Source of the DNA: Moraxella bovis
GTDB lineage: Bacteria; Pseudomonadota; Gammaproteobacteria; Pseudomonadales; Moraxellaceae
Length of the DNA stretch: 64,000 nt
Reading direction: 5' to 3'
NCBI RefSeq assembly: GCF_002014975.1
Contig: NZ_MUXV01000036.1
Location: 1-64,000, forward strand
Below the pieces are notes generated by a model that ran no database searches, was not told the DNA's origin, and saw only the letters and a list, made by a program, of their open reading frames with translations. Shown here piece by piece: positions 51,077 to 61,325 of this stretch (position 1 is the stretch's first letter; every line of letters begins with the position of its first letter). The translations under genes and the position numbers were made by a program.

Positions 51077-53227
51077 TTAAGCGTAAAACGACTTCCCACT
51101 CTCCGCCATTTCTCTTAGCAATACAGGAGCTTCATACGCCTTGCCCAGATGAGCGTATTTATCGCACAAGGCGACAAATTCTTTTACGCCCACTTGGTCA
51201 ATGTAGCGACACGGACCACCACGAAACGGTGGGAAGCCAAGCCCCATCAGCATCGCCATGTCTGCCTCGCCTGCACTTGCCACGATGCTATCTTCTAGGC
51301 AACGTACCGTCTCGGTACAAAACGCCACCATTAAGCGGTCAATGATTTCTTGCTCGTCAAAATCGGCATTACCGTCTTGCACCGCCTTTAACAGCTCATA
51401 AGTGGTCGTATCCACACTCTTTTTGGGCTTGCCTTTTTTGTCAAGCTCATATTTATAAAAGCCTGCACCATTTTTTTGACCTAGACGGTTACTTTCAAAC
51501 ATGACAGTCGTGGCACTCTTATAATCAGGGTTCATACGCTCAGGGAATGCGTTCGCCATGACCGCACTTGCGTGCACGCCTGTATCAATGCCCACCACGT
51601 CAAGCAGGTAGGCAGGTCCCATAGGCCAGCCGAACTTTTCCATGACTTTATCAATCTTGACAAAATCCGCCCCGTGTTTGATAAGTAAATCAAACGCCCC
51701 AAAATAAGGGAACAGCACACGGTTTACCAAAAATCCTGCACAGTCATTCACCACAATTGGCGTTTTGCCCATTTTTTGAGCAAGGGCAACCGTAGTCGCC
51801 ACCGCTTCATCGCTCGTCTTCTCGCCGCGGATAATCTCCACAAGGGGCATACGATGAACAGGGTTAAAAAAGTGCATACCCACAAAATTCTCGGGGTGTT
51901 TTAGCGATTTGGCAAGCTCGGTAATACTAATCGTGGACGTGTTGGACGCAAGAACAGCCGTGTCTTTAATCAGGCTTTCGGTCTCGGCAAGCACCGATTT
52001 TTTGATTTTTTCGTTCTCCACCACCGCTTCAATGACGATGTCAGGCGTAGAAAAATCGCCATAGTTTAGGGTTGGGCGGATTTTGGATAGGGTTTCGCCC
52101 ATTTTGGCAGTGCTAATTTTGCCACGTTCTACTTCTTTGCTAAGGAGCTTGCTCGCTTCATTCATTCCTAGATCAAGTTGCTCAGATTTGATGTCTTTCA
52201 TGATGATGGGCAAGCCCTTGACCGCCGACTGATAAGCGATACCACCGCCCATAATCCCTGCCCCAAGAACCGCCATTTCATTGATGTCGTGGGCGGATTT
52301 GGATTGGTCTTTGGCACGTTTTTTGACAAGCTGGTCGTTTAGGAATACACCGACAAGAGCAGCCGCTTGTAGGGTTTTGGCGGATTTGGCAAAATTAGTC
52401 GCTTCAATCTTAATCGCTTCATCACGCCCCAAATTAACGTGGTTTTCTATCGCATCTAGGGCAAGGGCAACGGCAGGGTAATGCTTGGGATTAGCTTTGG
52501 CAAAAATCACACCTTTGGCAGAATTGAAGGCCATGGCTTGCTCGGTTCGGTTAAGTTTAACAGGTTCTAACTTCTCGGCACGTTTGGCTTGCCAGTCAAG
52601 CTCGCCATTTATGCACTTTTTGACCAAATCCAGAGCCGACTGCTCCACACTCTCGTCCGCCACGACAGCGTCCACCAAACCCACTTTTAGGGCATCGTTA
52701 GGTTTTAGTGGATTGCCTGTGGCGATGAGTTCTAGGGCGTTGTCAATGCCGATAATGCGTGGCGTACGCACACTACCACCAAAGCCAGGGAAAATACCGA
52801 GTTTGGTCTCAGGCAAGCCAATTTGAGCCGCTTGCCCCATGACACGGTACTCACACACAAGGGTCATCTCGCATCCACCGCCCAACGCTGCGCCATTAAT
52901 GGCACAAACCTTAGGAAATGGTAAATCTTCAAAACGGTTAAACACACTGTTAATGTCAAGTAGCCAATTTTCCAATTCTTCTTGGGGTTTTTTGAAATAA
53001 CCGACAAACTCGGTAATGTCCGCCCCTGCGATAAAGATCTTTTTGCCTGACGTTACAATCAAGCCCTTGATGCTCGTGTCCTGCTCCAAGGCGGTTACGG
53101 CTTCTTTGAACTCAGCATTGGTGGCTTGGTCAAATTTATTGACCGACTCGGCCTCATTATTAAAATGAAATTTGACAATGTCGCCATCTAGTCGGCTGAC
53201 TTGTATGGATTTTCCACTATAAATCAT
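51077..53227 (-). CDS. fadB: Fatty acid oxidation complex alpha subunit
   Basis: FadB is the multifunctional enoyl-CoA hydratase/3-hydroxyacyl-CoA dehydrogenase of beta-oxidation. I start at 53227 ([16 protein letters not shown]...), giving 716 residues, the normal length. The N-terminal crotonase domain has the oxyanion-hole segment [12 protein letters not shown] and [17 protein letters not shown]. The dehydrogenase domain starts with [14 protein letters not shown] (NAD-binding GxGxxG) and contains [20 protein letters not shown] (catalytic His) and [16 protein letters not shown]. It would partner FadA (44323-45495), but the two are not adjacent. Confidence 0.94.
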   Translation of the reverse strand: MIYSGKSIQVSRLDGDIVKFHFNNEAESVNKFDQATNAEFKEAVTALEQDTSIKGLIVTSGKKIFIAGADITEFVGYFKKPQEELENWLLDINSVFNRFEDLPFPKVCAINGAALGGGCEMTLVCEYRVMGQAAQIGLPETKLGIFPGFGGSVRTPRIIGIDNALELIATGNPLKPNDALKVGLVDAVVADESVEQSALDLVKKCINGELDWQAKRAEKLEPVKLNRTEQAMAFNSAKGVIFAKANPKHYPAVALALDAIENHVNLGRDEAIKIEATNFAKSAKTLQAAALVGVFLNDQLVKKRAKDQSKSAHDINEMAVLGAGIMGGGIAYQSAVKGLPIIMKDIKSEQLDLGMNEASKLLSKEVERGKISTAKMGETLSKIRPTLNYGDFSTPDIVIEAVVENEKIKKSVLAETESLIKDTAVLASNTSTISITELAKSLKHPENFVGMHFFNPVHRMPLVEIIRGEKTSDEAVATTVALAQKMGKTPIVVNDCAGFLVNRVLFPYFGAFDLLIKHGADFVKIDKVMEKFGWPMGPAYLLDVVGIDTGVHASAVMANAFPERMNPDYKSATTVMFESNRLGQKNGAGFYKYELDKKGKPKKSVDTTTYELLKAVQDGNADFDEQEIIDRLMVAFCTETVRCLEDSIVASAGEADMAMLMGLGFPPFRGGPCRYIDQVGVKEFVALCDKYAHLGKAYEAPVLLREMAESGKSFYA

Positions 53228-53437
53228 GATTACTCCTGTTATGTCCCCCAATGGGGTTTGGTTAAATATCACTCATGATCGACCGATACAGGCAAAATAA
53301 CAAATCACATTTGTCATCTCCATCTCGCCCACAGTCCATCACTGGTAGTGCATACTTACTATATCACAATCATTTAGGCAAAATCATGACCATTTTGTAA
53401 CATTGACTTGTTGGTCATTTTCCAATAAATTTCCAAT

Positions 53438-53465
53438 AAAAAAGCGAACCACCGTCCGCTTTTTT
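53438..53465 (-). terminator. clpX terminator
   Basis: AAAAAAGCG and CGCTTTTTT, a 9-bp perfect stem with a 10-nt loop and a T-rich tail on the minus strand. Confidence 0.85.
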
Positions 53466-53477
53466 ATTTCATGCACC

Positions 53478-54752
53478 TTATTTAATCACAGGCTCTTTGC
53501 CGTCTTCTATCACCGCACGAGTTACCACCACTTCTTTGGCATTCTCCATGCTTGGCAGTTCGTACATGGTGTCAAGCAGGGCATTTTCGATAATAGAACG
53601 CAGACCTCTTGCCCCTGTCTTACGCTTCATCGCCTGCTTGGCGACTGCCGTTAGGGCTTCATCTTCAAAGGTCAGCTTCGCCCCTTCCATGTCAAATAAG
53701 TATTCGTACTGTTTGGTCAAGGCGTTTTTGGGTTCGGTGAGAATCTGAATCAGGGCATCTTCATCTAGCTCATCTAATGTGGCGATCACAGGCAGACGTC
53801 CGATAAGCTCAGGAATAAGACCAAACTTAATCAAGTCCTCAGGCTCGACTTCTTTAAATAATTCGCTGATTTTGGTCTCTTCTTGGGCTTTGACATCGGC
53901 ATTAAAGCCAATGCCCGTCTTCTCAGTGCGCTGCTGAATGATACGGTCAAGCCCTGCAAACGCTCCACCGACAATCATCAAGATGTTACTGGTATCCACC
54001 TGAATCATCTCTTGATTGGGGTGTTTACGTCCACCTTGGGGCGGAATGTTGGCAACCGTCCCTTCGATGAGTTTTAACAGAGCCTGCTGAACGCCCTCGC
54101 CCGACACGTCCCGAGTGATAGAGACGTTCTCGCCTTTTTTGCTGATTTTGTCAATCTCATCAATGTATATAATCCCACGCTGGGTGCGTTCCACGTCATA
54201 GTCGGCAGATTGGAGCAGTTTTTGGACGATGTTCTCCACGTCCTCGCCCACATAGCCCGCTTCGGTGAGTGTGGTCGCGTCCGCCATGGCAAATGGCACA
54301 TCTAGCATCTTGGCAAGGGTCTGAGCAAGCAGGGTTTTGCCCGAACCTGTGGGGCCGATGAGCAGGATGTTACTTTTGGCAAGCTCCACGGGCGAGATTT
54401 TGTTATCGGCACGCACTTTTAGGCGTTTGTAGTGGTTATAGACCGCCACGGACAACGCTTTTTTGGCGGTGTCTTGACCGATGACGTATTCATCTAGATG
54501 TTCACGAATCTCTTTGGGCTTGGGTAGCACCGCACTCGCCCAGTCTTTATCATCGGTTTTGGCTTTGGCATGGCTTGGTTTTTTGCCTTGCTCGTTTTTG
54601 GTGTTCAAATCCATACCGCCCAACATGTCGCCACACAGCTCCACGCACTCGTTACAGATGTTGGTATTCTCATCAATGCCGGCAATGAGCTTTTTGACTT
54701 CATCTTTTTTCTTGCCACAAAAGGCACAGCACGGATCTTTGGTCTTAATCAT
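53478..54752 (-). CDS. clpX: ATP-dependent Clp protease ATP-binding subunit ClpX
   Basis: ClpX is the unfoldase that feeds substrates to ClpP. The 424 residues have an N-terminal zinc-binding domain ([12 protein letters not shown]...CNECVELC), AAA+ core with Walker A GPTGSGKT and Walker [11 protein letters not shown], the IGF-type ClpP loop ([11 protein letters not shown]), and sensor 2 motif [14 protein letters not shown]. It follows clpP by 59 bp. The set tig-clpP-clpX is in the usual order. Confidence 0.96.
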   Translation of the reverse strand: MIKTKDPCCAFCGKKKDEVKKLIAGIDENTNICNECVELCGDMLGGMDLNTKNEQGKKPSHAKAKTDDKDWASAVLPKPKEIREHLDEYVIGQDTAKKALSVAVYNHYKRLKVRADNKISPVELAKSNILLIGPTGSGKTLLAQTLAKMLDVPFAMADATTLTEAGYVGEDVENIVQKLLQSADYDVERTQRGIIYIDEIDKISKKGENVSITRDVSGEGVQQALLKLIEGTVANIPPQGGRKHPNQEMIQVDTSNILMIVGGAFAGLDRIIQQRTEKTGIGFNADVKAQEETKISELFKEVEPEDLIKFGLIPELIGRLPVIATLDELDEDALIQILTEPKNALTKQYEYLFDMEGAKLTFEDEALTAVAKQAMKRKTGARGLRSIIENALLDTMYELPSMENAKEVVVTRAVIEDGKEPVIK

Positions 54753-54811
54753 CAGTTTTCCTTTTACACATCTTTGCTAGGCAGGATAAGCCTGCCGTTA
54801 TCGGTCATTTG

Positions 54812-55465
54812 CTACACAGGTCGTTTTTCAAGCACGGCATCCACCAAGCCATACTCTTTGGCTTCAAAAGCATCTAACCAATAATCACGCTCAACGTCTC
54901 GCTCGACTTTTTCAAGTGGCTGACCGGTACGCTCGGAAAGAATGGCATTTAGGCGTTCACGGATTTTTAGGATTTGTTTGGCACTAATCTCAATGTCGGT
55001 CGCCTGACCCTGAGCCCCGCCCGATGGCTGATGAATCATCACACGGCTATTGGCAAGGGCATAACGCTTACCCTTGGCACCCGCCGCCAACAGGAATGAC
55101 CCCATACTACACGCCTGCCCCAGACAGATGGTAGAAACGTCAGGCTTGATAAAGTTCATGGTATCAAACATCGCCATGCCTGCCGTTACCACGCCACCGG
55201 GGGAGTTGATGTATAGATGAATGTCTTTTTCAGGGTTGTCCGCTTCCAAAAATAGCAGTTGGGCAACAATCAAATTTGCCATGTGATCTTCGACTTGACC
55301 GGTCAAAAAAATCACACGCTCACGCAAAAGACGTGAGAAAATATCAAACGAACGCTCGCCACGACCTGACTGCTCAATTACCACAGGCACAAGGGCAGAC
55401 TGTGGGGCAGTGTGAAAGGTGTCGGCGAGTTGGTCATAAAAAGGGTTTTTGCGAAAATCACTCAT
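54812..55465 (-). CDS. clpP: ATP-dependent Clp protease proteolytic subunit
   Basis: ClpP forms the tetradecameric serine protease chamber. The 217 residues carry the catalytic Ser in [14 protein letters not shown], the His in [13 protein letters not shown] and the Asp in [19 protein letters not shown]. Length is normal. A 204-bp element with 13-bp terminal inverted repeats begins 21 bp upstream of the start, so the native promoter may be displaced or replaced by that element. Confidence 0.95.
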   Translation of the reverse strand: MSDFRKNPFYDQLADTFHTAPQSALVPVVIEQSGRGERSFDIFSRLLRERVIFLTGQVEDHMANLIVAQLLFLEADNPEKDIHLYINSPGGVVTAGMAMFDTMNFIKPDVSTICLGQACSMGSFLLAAGAKGKRYALANSRVMIHQPSGGAQGQATDIEISAKQILKIRERLNAILSERTGQPLEKVERDVERDYWLDAFEAKEYGLVDAVLEKRPV

Positions 55466-55485
55466 ACAATATCCTGTTAAGTCTT

Positions 55486-55689
55486 GGGCGTGCCTGCCCT
55501 TTATAACACAATTTAAAATTTAGAAATATTTTAGAAATAAACTATCTGTTTTTGCATGAAAAATGGCTAAATCTGGTTTTTCATCGTCAAAAGCTCGTTT
55601 GATAGAACGACTATCAGACTTCACTTTTTCTTTGAAAAACGGGCGATCTCCCCTATTTTTCATTGCAAATACAAAAGGCAGGCACGCCC
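55486..55689. mobile_element. MITE-like element with 13-bp terminal inverted repeats
   Basis: GGGCGTGCCTGCC (55486-55498) is the exact reverse complement of GGCAGGCACGCCC (55677-55689). The 204 bp between tig and clpP contain a 63-codon minus-strand frame (55520-55711) that I do not believe is a normal gene, and internal hairpins such as ATGAAAAA...TTTTTCAT. No transposase. It fits a non-autonomous element; clear target-site duplication is not visible to me. Confidence 0.55.
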
Positions 55690-55731
55690 TTAAAAATTCA
55701 AATGAAATCAAGCTATTTTACCACAAAATAA

Positions 55732-55762
55732 AAATACCCCAACACTTTTTGTTAGGGTATTT
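55732..55762 (-). terminator. tig terminator
   Basis: AAATACCCCAAC and GTTAGGGTATTT pair imperfectly and are followed by T on the minus strand, 17 bp past the tig stop. Confidence 0.7.
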
Positions 55763-55778
55763 GTGTCATTTTGGCAAA

Positions 55779-57113
55779 TTACATTTGGGCTTGCTGAGCT
55801 GCCGCCAATAGGTCTTGGTATTTGACCTCTTTGTCGGTCACTTTGCCTTGTGATAGGATGTATTCCACCACTTGATCTTCTAGTACGACCGCTTCGATAC
55901 CAGCACGCTCTTGTTTGTCGTTGGTGTAGTATTCGATGACCTCGGCAGGGTCTTCGTAGTTTTCGGCAGCTTCTGCGATAAAGGCAGTCACACGCTCTTG
56001 GTCAACTTCTAGCTTTTGCTTGTCGATGATTTGACCCACGAGCACGCCCAGACGTACCGCACGCAACGCTTGGTATTCAAACAGCTCATCAGGTAGCATG
56101 TTTTTGTCAAAGGTATTTGGGTTGGCACCAAACTGCTGGGCAAAACGTTGTAGCATTAGGTTACGCTGACGGTCAATCTCCCCAGCCAGCATGGCATTTG
56201 GCACGTCAAATTCGTTTTTCTCAACCAACGCGTCAAAGGTAGCTTGCTTGACTTGGTTGCGAGCGGCACTCTTAATCTCACGCTCCATGTTTTTACGAAC
56301 ATCCGCTTTTAGCTTATCAAGACCACCTTCACTCACACCGAACAGCTCAAAGAATTCATCGTTTAGCTCAGGTAGTTTGGCTTCTTTGACTTCTTTAACA
56401 GTGATTTTAAAGTCTGCTTCTTTGCCTTTTAGGTTCTCGGCTTGATAATCTTCTGGGAAAGTTACCTTGATGGTTTTCTCTTCGCCCGCTTTCATGCCTT
56501 TCATGCCGTCTTCAAAGCCTGGAATCATCTGAGCTGAACCGATGATAAGACGATAGTTCTCAGCACTGCCACCTTCGAATTTCTCGCCATCGATTGAGCC
56601 TTCAAAATCAAAGGTCGCTTCATCACCGTCTGCCAACTCGCCATCTTTGGTTTCAAAGGTTTGGCGTTGTTTTTGTAGGTTTTCAATCATGATGTCCACG
56701 TCTTCATCAGACACGGTGGCAACTTGACGCTCCACTTCAATCTCGCTAAGACCTTTAACTTCCACTTCTGGCATGGTCTCAACAGACGCTTGGTACACCA
56801 AAAATTCGTTTTCTAGCTTGACATCATCAATGCTAGGCACGCCCACGGCACGCACTTTTTTGTCAGCCAATACTTCAAAAACGGTGTCACGAATGACATC
56901 ATTGATGACTTCTTGCTGAATGCCGGCACCATACTGAGCACGGATGTGGCTCACAGGCACTTTACCTTTACGAAAGCCATCAATCTTGGCAGTTTTGGCA
57001 AGGCTACGAATACGGCTTTCCACTTTGCTCTGGATGGTACCAACAGGTACTTTAACGGTCAGTTGGGTTTCTTTGTCTGAGATGACATTTACAGCAACGT
57101 CTAAGTTACTCAT
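55779..57113 (-). CDS. tig: Trigger factor
   Basis: Trigger factor is the ribosome-associated chaperone with peptidyl-prolyl isomerase activity. The 444 residues have the N-terminal ribosome-binding signature near residue 45 (GFRKGKVPVSHI), an FKBP-like domain (about 160-245, GDEATFDFEGSIDGEKFEGG), and the long helical C-terminal arms. Length is slightly above E. coli (432). It heads the tig-clpP-clpX group, with its own promoter upstream. Confidence 0.96.
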   Translation of the reverse strand: MSNLDVAVNVISDKETQLTVKVPVGTIQSKVESRIRSLAKTAKIDGFRKGKVPVSHIRAQYGAGIQQEVINDVIRDTVFEVLADKKVRAVGVPSIDDVKLENEFLVYQASVETMPEVEVKGLSEIEVERQVATVSDEDVDIMIENLQKQRQTFETKDGELADGDEATFDFEGSIDGEKFEGGSAENYRLIIGSAQMIPGFEDGMKGMKAGEEKTIKVTFPEDYQAENLKGKEADFKITVKEVKEAKLPELNDEFFELFGVSEGGLDKLKADVRKNMEREIKSAARNQVKQATFDALVEKNEFDVPNAMLAGEIDRQRNLMLQRFAQQFGANPNTFDKNMLPDELFEYQALRAVRLGVLVGQIIDKQKLEVDQERVTAFIAEAAENYEDPAEVIEYYTNDKQERAGIEAVVLEDQVVEYILSQGKVTDKEVKYQDLLAAAQQAQM

Positions 57114-57223
57114 GAGGAATCTACCTTAAAATTTGTTAAAATTCAATCACTTACTTAGTGAAATTCTCAAAAATCTGGGTAAGCATTTTATAAAAACGCC
57201 CACAAAAATCCTAAAAGATAAGT

Positions 57224-57252
57224 AGTATAGCTTTTTTTTGGCAAAATTACAA
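57224..57252 (-). promoter_or_regulatory. tig promoter
   Basis: On the minus strand TTGTAA, a 17-bp spacer containing A8, and TATACT. It sits about 110 bp before the tig start, just past the rdgB stop at 57268. Confidence 0.65.
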
Positions 57253-57267
57253 CCTATCAAATTCGCC

Positions 57268-57882
57268 CTATTTTAAATGGGCGATGAGCTTATCTAGGGC
57301 TTGCCCCCGATGACTGATTGCATTTTTTTCGCTCTTTTCTAATTGTGCCGAAGTTTTATTAAGCTCTGGCAGCCAAAATAAGGGGTCATAACCAAAGCCA
57401 TGCTCGCCTATCGGCTCTTTTAAAATCTGCCCACGCCACAATCCTTGGGCAATCATCGGCAACGGGTCATCGGCATGGCGAACAAGTGCCAACACACAGA
57501 CAAAAAATGCGTCCACCATTTCGCCTTTTTCAAAAAAGGGCTGTAATTTAGCAAGTAGTGTTTGATTATTCGCCCCATCATCGCCTTTTTCGCCCATATT
57601 ATTCAAACTGGCATAGCGAGCCGAATAAATCCCCGGGAAATTGCCAAGCACAGGCACACAAAGTCCGCTATCGTCCGCTAGGGCGGGCAGTCCGCTTGCA
57701 GAACTGGCATGACGAGCCTTAATGATGGCGTTTTCGACAAAAGACAGTCCTGTCTCATCAGCGTCCGTAATGCCAAGCTCGCCTTGGGGGATAATACTAA
57801 TGCCTAGATTTGCACCATCAAAAAGAGTTTGAAATTCGGCAAGTTTGCCTTGGTTGTTGCTTGCTAGGATAAGTTTTTTCAT
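57268..57882 (-). CDS. rdgB: XTP/dITP diphosphatase (RdgB/HAM1 family)
   Basis: This enzyme hydrolyses non-canonical purine triphosphates such as dITP and XTP to keep them out of DNA. The 204 residues have the N-terminal LASNNQGKLAEF (substrate site), ETGLSFVENAIIKARHAS, ADDSGLCVPVLGNFPGIYSARYA (catalytic Asp pair) and GFGYDPLF plus SHRGQALDKL, all hallmark motifs. Length is normal (about 197-205). Confidence 0.94.
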   Translation of the reverse strand: MKKLILASNNQGKLAEFQTLFDGANLGISIIPQGELGITDADETGLSFVENAIIKARHASSASGLPALADDSGLCVPVLGNFPGIYSARYASLNNMGEKGDDGANNQTLLAKLQPFFEKGEMVDAFFVCVLALVRHADDPLPMIAQGLWRGQILKEPIGEHGFGYDPLFWLPELNKTSAQLEKSEKNAISHRGQALDKLIAHLK

Positions 57883-57952
57883 AAAAAATTAAGCCTAAGT
57901 TTAGATGTCTTATTTTATCATAAAATCAGTAAAATTAATCAAATCTTAACTT

Positions 57953-57981
57953 TTGTATTTTTGGTTTGATTTTGGTATAAT
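57953..57981 (+). promoter_or_regulatory. Promoter of the DUF898-M48 operon
   Basis: TTGTAT (57953-57958), 17-bp spacer, TATAAT (57976-57981) preceded by TGG. About 50 bp before the ATG at 58033. Confidence 0.7.
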
Positions 57982-58032
57982 TTGTGTACAAAAAAACAAA
58001 AGCCATTCTCACATTAAGCATAAGGACATTGT

Positions 58033-59214
58033 ATGTCAATCCCCAAAGACGACCAAAATACCTTCAATACCTACGACACCCTACCCCCTACCAATTATGA
58101 CACACCCACACCCCCTGCCCTGCCCGATGAGCCGTATCAATACGACTTTTATTTTTATGGAACAGGGACGGAGTATTTTAAGATTTGGATTGTCAATTTA
58201 CTGCTCACGATTATCACGCTTGGGATTTATTCGCCGTGGGCAAAGGTTCGCCGTCTGCGGTATTTTTATGGCAACACCGAGCTAAAGGATGAGCCATTTG
58301 ACTTTACCGCTAATCCCAAGCGGATTTTACTTGGGCGACTCATCGCTCTTGGGGTGTATGTTGTCATTAGTGTCTTGGGGCAATTCTCGCCCATGGTGGC
58401 AGCGGCGGGCGGTCTTTTGCTGATGGCTTTGTTTCCGTGGCTTGTGCGTTCTACGTTACGCTTTCGGGCAAGAAATAGCCAATACAAAAATGTCCGCTTT
58501 GCTTTTGTAGGCAGTCTGCTTGCCGCTTATGTGTTGTTTGGCTTGGTTATTTTTGCCAATCTGATTATCACTGGGGCGGTGTATTTGAGCATAAATTTCG
58601 ACGTGGCTGATGTGATTGGTATGATGATAATCATGATTGGCTTTGCTCTGCTTGCTCCATTTGCGTGGCGATTGTTTAAGAGTTATCAGTTTGACAACAC
58701 CCAATTTGGCGAAATGGCATTTGAGTGGCACGCCAGTATGCTTGATGTGTACAAGGCGGTGTTGATACCGATTGGGATTGCTATCCTTGCCTCTATTGGT
58801 GGTGTGGTCATGATAGGTCTTGGGGCAGTGATTGGGTCGGATTTTGGTGTGGGAGTTGCAGTGCTTGCCTTGATTGGTATGTACCTTATGATGCTACTTA
58901 TCGTACCGCTCACCCAAGCCTGTCTGCACAAGGTCGTGTGGGGCAATTTGACCATTGGCGAGAGTGAGTTTGTGCTAAATGAGTTTAGCATTTTTAGATT
59001 TGCTTTTATTCAATTTACCAACTTTTTGCTGATTGGCTTGACGCTTGGGCTATTTACCCCGTGGGCGGCAGTGCGACTTCATCGCTATAAGACCGAGACG
59101 CTGTCTTTGGTAAGTTATGAGAATTTTGACGAGATTATCACGCCCCAAATGGTAGAAGAATCCGCTTTGGGTGAAGAGATTGCCGATGTATTTGACATTG
59201 ACGTGTCATGGTAG
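58033..59214 (+). CDS. DUF898 (YjgN-family) multi-pass membrane protein
   Basis: A 393-residue inner-membrane protein. After a proline-rich polar N-terminus (1-35) comes the DUF898 opening (FYGTGTEYFKIWIVNLLLTI) and a domain with repeated TLGIYSPWAKVRRLRYFYGNT and, near the C-terminus, TLGLFTPWAAVRLHRYKTET. This double occurrence of the (G)xxxPWAxVR box is typical of YjgN-type proteins. Seven to nine helices. Function unknown; it is followed 6 bp later by an M48 peptidase gene, a pairing found in other proteobacteria, and the two probably act together at the membrane. Confidence 0.85.
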   Translation: MSIPKDDQNTFNTYDTLPPTNYDTPTPPALPDEPYQYDFYFYGTGTEYFKIWIVNLLLTIITLGIYSPWAKVRRLRYFYGNTELKDEPFDFTANPKRILLGRLIALGVYVVISVLGQFSPMVAAAGGLLLMALFPWLVRSTLRFRARNSQYKNVRFAFVGSLLAAYVLFGLVIFANLIITGAVYLSINFDVADVIGMMIIMIGFALLAPFAWRLFKSYQFDNTQFGEMAFEWHASMLDVYKAVLIPIGIAILASIGGVVMIGLGAVIGSDFGVGVAVLALIGMYLMMLLIVPLTQACLHKVVWGNLTIGESEFVLNEFSIFRFAFIQFTNFLLIGLTLGLFTPWAAVRLHRYKTETLSLVSYENFDEIITPQMVEESALGEEIADVFDIDVSW

Positions 59215-59220
59215 GTTGTC

Positions 59221-60219
59221 ATGAGTACACGCCTAATCATCGTACGCTATTTTGATGGCAAAACAAGCAAAGCCCATACCGCCCATATCCGCCCAAGCAC
59301 AAGCCCTGATAGCTTTGTGCTAGAAGGCGACGGTTTTGGCGGAGTGTATCGGACTGCCGACTGTGAATTTGTGCCGAGCGTTGGGCGGTCGGCAGGGGTG
59401 CTTGCCTTTGGTAGCGGTGAGCGGATTGAGCTGATTGGCGGTGTACCTGATTGGCTTGAACTGCACAACAAACGCCTATTTCAAAAAATCTCCATCATGG
59501 AGAGTAGTTTTGGGTGGATTTTGGTAAGCTTGGTCGCTGTTGTTATTTTTATGACAGGCGTACTCAAATTTGGCGTGCCATTGGCATCGCACCACATCGC
59601 CCACTCCCTGCCCCCTGATGTCTTGATGGAAGTCGGACAAAAGGCAGAAGAGCACGTCATGGAGCTGACCGAGCCAAGCAAGCTGCCACAGGCTCGCCAA
59701 GATGAAATCGTCGCTCTGTATAACAAGCTAGATGGCAACCCCAAAGCCAAAGTGCTGGTACGTGGGGGCGGGGTCATCGGGGCAAATGCTCTTGCCATAC
59801 CGAGTAATACCATCGTCATCACAGACGAGCTCATCGAGCTTAGTGGGGATAACAACGAAATCCTAGCCGTGCTTGCTCATGAGCAGGGGCATTTGGTGCA
59901 TCGTCATAGCTTAGAGCAGGCGATTAGCAGTATTGGTGTGGGGGCACTGGTCATCGTCATCACAGGCGATGCGTCTGATTTGATACTCGCCCTACCCACC
60001 ATGCTCGCCGCTGCCCAATACTCCCAAGATGCGGAGATGGAAGCAGATAAATTTGCCATCGATGAGCTAAAACGCCTTGGCATATCGCCCATGCACCTTG
60101 CCAACTTCTTTGAAAAAATGAAAAAAGAACATGGCAATGGTCAAGGACATTGGTCGCTACTGTCCACGCACCCCAAGACGGATAAGCGGATTGAGCAGGT
60201 TAAGAAGCATAGTGAATAG
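59221..60219 (+). CDS. M48-family metallopeptidase
   Basis: A 332-residue membrane-anchored zinc protease. The N-terminal 85 residues are soluble, then a helix (about 96-118), then the peptidase domain with the zinc motif HEQGHLVHRH (HExxH) and downstream third ligand in EMEADKFAIDEL. It resembles HtpX/YcaL/LoiP-type envelope proteases; there is no lipobox. It starts 6 bp after the DUF898 gene, so they form an operon. Substrates unknown. Confidence 0.88.
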   Translation: MSTRLIIVRYFDGKTSKAHTAHIRPSTSPDSFVLEGDGFGGVYRTADCEFVPSVGRSAGVLAFGSGERIELIGGVPDWLELHNKRLFQKISIMESSFGWILVSLVAVVIFMTGVLKFGVPLASHHIAHSLPPDVLMEVGQKAEEHVMELTEPSKLPQARQDEIVALYNKLDGNPKAKVLVRGGGVIGANALAIPSNTIVITDELIELSGDNNEILAVLAHEQGHLVHRHSLEQAISSIGVGALVIVITGDASDLILALPTMLAAAQYSQDAEMEADKFAIDELKRLGISPMHLANFFEKMKKEHGNGQGHWSLLSTHPKTDKRIEQVKKHSE

Positions 60220-60241
60220 GACATGACTGTCATAATGTCGC

Positions 60242-60265
60242 AAAAACCGCCTTTGGGCGGTTTTT
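60242..60265. terminator. Bidirectional terminator between the M48 gene and galE
   Basis: AAAAACCGCC and GGCGGTTTTT, a 10-bp perfect stem with a 4-nt loop. Confidence 0.88.
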
Positions 60266-60267
60266 GT

Positions 60268-61302
60268 TTAGGCATGATACCCTCTGGGATTTTGACTTTG
60301 CCAACGCCATGTGTCCACGCACATACGCTCGATGTCGTATTCTGCCGTCCAGCCAAGCAAATTTTTGGCTTTATCGCTACTGGCATAGCAAGTGGCAATG
60401 TCCCCTGCTCGTCTTGAGGCGATGACGTATGGCACGGACTGCCCTGTGGTGTGGATAAAGGCATTAACCAGTTGTAGTACGCTTGTGCCGTTGCCTGTGC
60501 CTAGGTTAATCGGCTCAAAGCCAAAAGCCGTCTCACATTTGGCGATATAATCCAGTGCCGACACATGACCTTTTGCCAAATCCACCACATGAATATAATC
60601 ACGCACGCCTGTGCCGTCCACCGTGTCATAATCATCGCCAAAGACGGATAATTTTTCTAATTTACCCACCGCCACTTGGCTGATATAAGGCATGAGGTTA
60701 TTGGGAATGTCGCTTGGGTCTTCGCCGATTGTCCCTGATACGTCCGCCCCAATGGGGTTAAAGTAACGTAGGGAGATGATATTCCACACTTGGCTACCCT
60801 TGGCAGACTTTGCCAAATCTTCTAGGATATACTCCACCGTGAGCTTGGACTGCCCATAAGGGTTGGTGCATGAGCGTTTGGCGGTCTCGGTAATTGGTAA
60901 AGTTTCTGGGTCGCCATAGACCGTTGCCGATGATGAAAAGATAAAGTTGGTTACGCCTTTGTCTTTCATGACTTCTAGTAGGTTTAGCGTGCCTGTTACG
61001 TTGTTTTGGTAGTATTTAAGCGGTTTTGTCACGCTCTCGCCCACCGCTTTTAGCCCTGCAAAATGAATCACACCAAAAAAATCATGTTCATCAAATACCC
61101 GCTCCAAATGAGCCTTATCTAGCACATCGCCTTTGATAAATGCTATCTCTGTACCGACAATCTTTTGCACACGCTCAATCGCCACAGGGCTAGAATTGGA
61201 CAAATTGTCATACACCACAGGCGTATAACCTGCTTTAATCAGTTCAATCAAGGTATGCGAGCCGATATAGCCCGCTCCGCCTGTTACTAGGATTTTTTTC
61301 AT
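60268..61302 (-). CDS. galE: UDP-glucose 4-epimerase
   Basis: GalE interconverts UDP-glucose and UDP-galactose (and in some species the N-acetyl forms). The 344-residue Rossmann enzyme begins KILVTGGAGYIGSHT (NAD-binding GxxGxxG) and has the catalytic serine in FSSSATVYG and the YxxxK pair in YGQSKLTVEYI. The length is normal (about 338). It is the last gene of a pgi-(UGD-like)-galE run on the minus strand, which supplies precursors for surface polysaccharide. Confidence 0.94.
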   Translation of the reverse strand: MKKILVTGGAGYIGSHTLIELIKAGYTPVVYDNLSNSSPVAIERVQKIVGTEIAFIKGDVLDKAHLERVFDEHDFFGVIHFAGLKAVGESVTKPLKYYQNNVTGTLNLLEVMKDKGVTNFIFSSSATVYGDPETLPITETAKRSCTNPYGQSKLTVEYILEDLAKSAKGSQVWNIISLRYFNPIGADVSGTIGEDPSDIPNNLMPYISQVAVGKLEKLSVFGDDYDTVDGTGVRDYIHVVDLAKGHVSALDYIAKCETAFGFEPINLGTGNGTSVLQLVNAFIHTTGQSVPYVIASRRAGDIATCYASSDKAKNLLGWTAEYDIERMCVDTWRWQSQNPRGYHA

Positions 61303-61325
61303 GTCGTACTCTCTTAAAAATGGGC

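Noticed and set aside
55520-55711. 63-codon minus-strand frame between clpP and tig as a normal gene
   Set aside because: It extends across the right inverted repeat of a MITE-like element and has no clear ribosome site; treated as part of the element.
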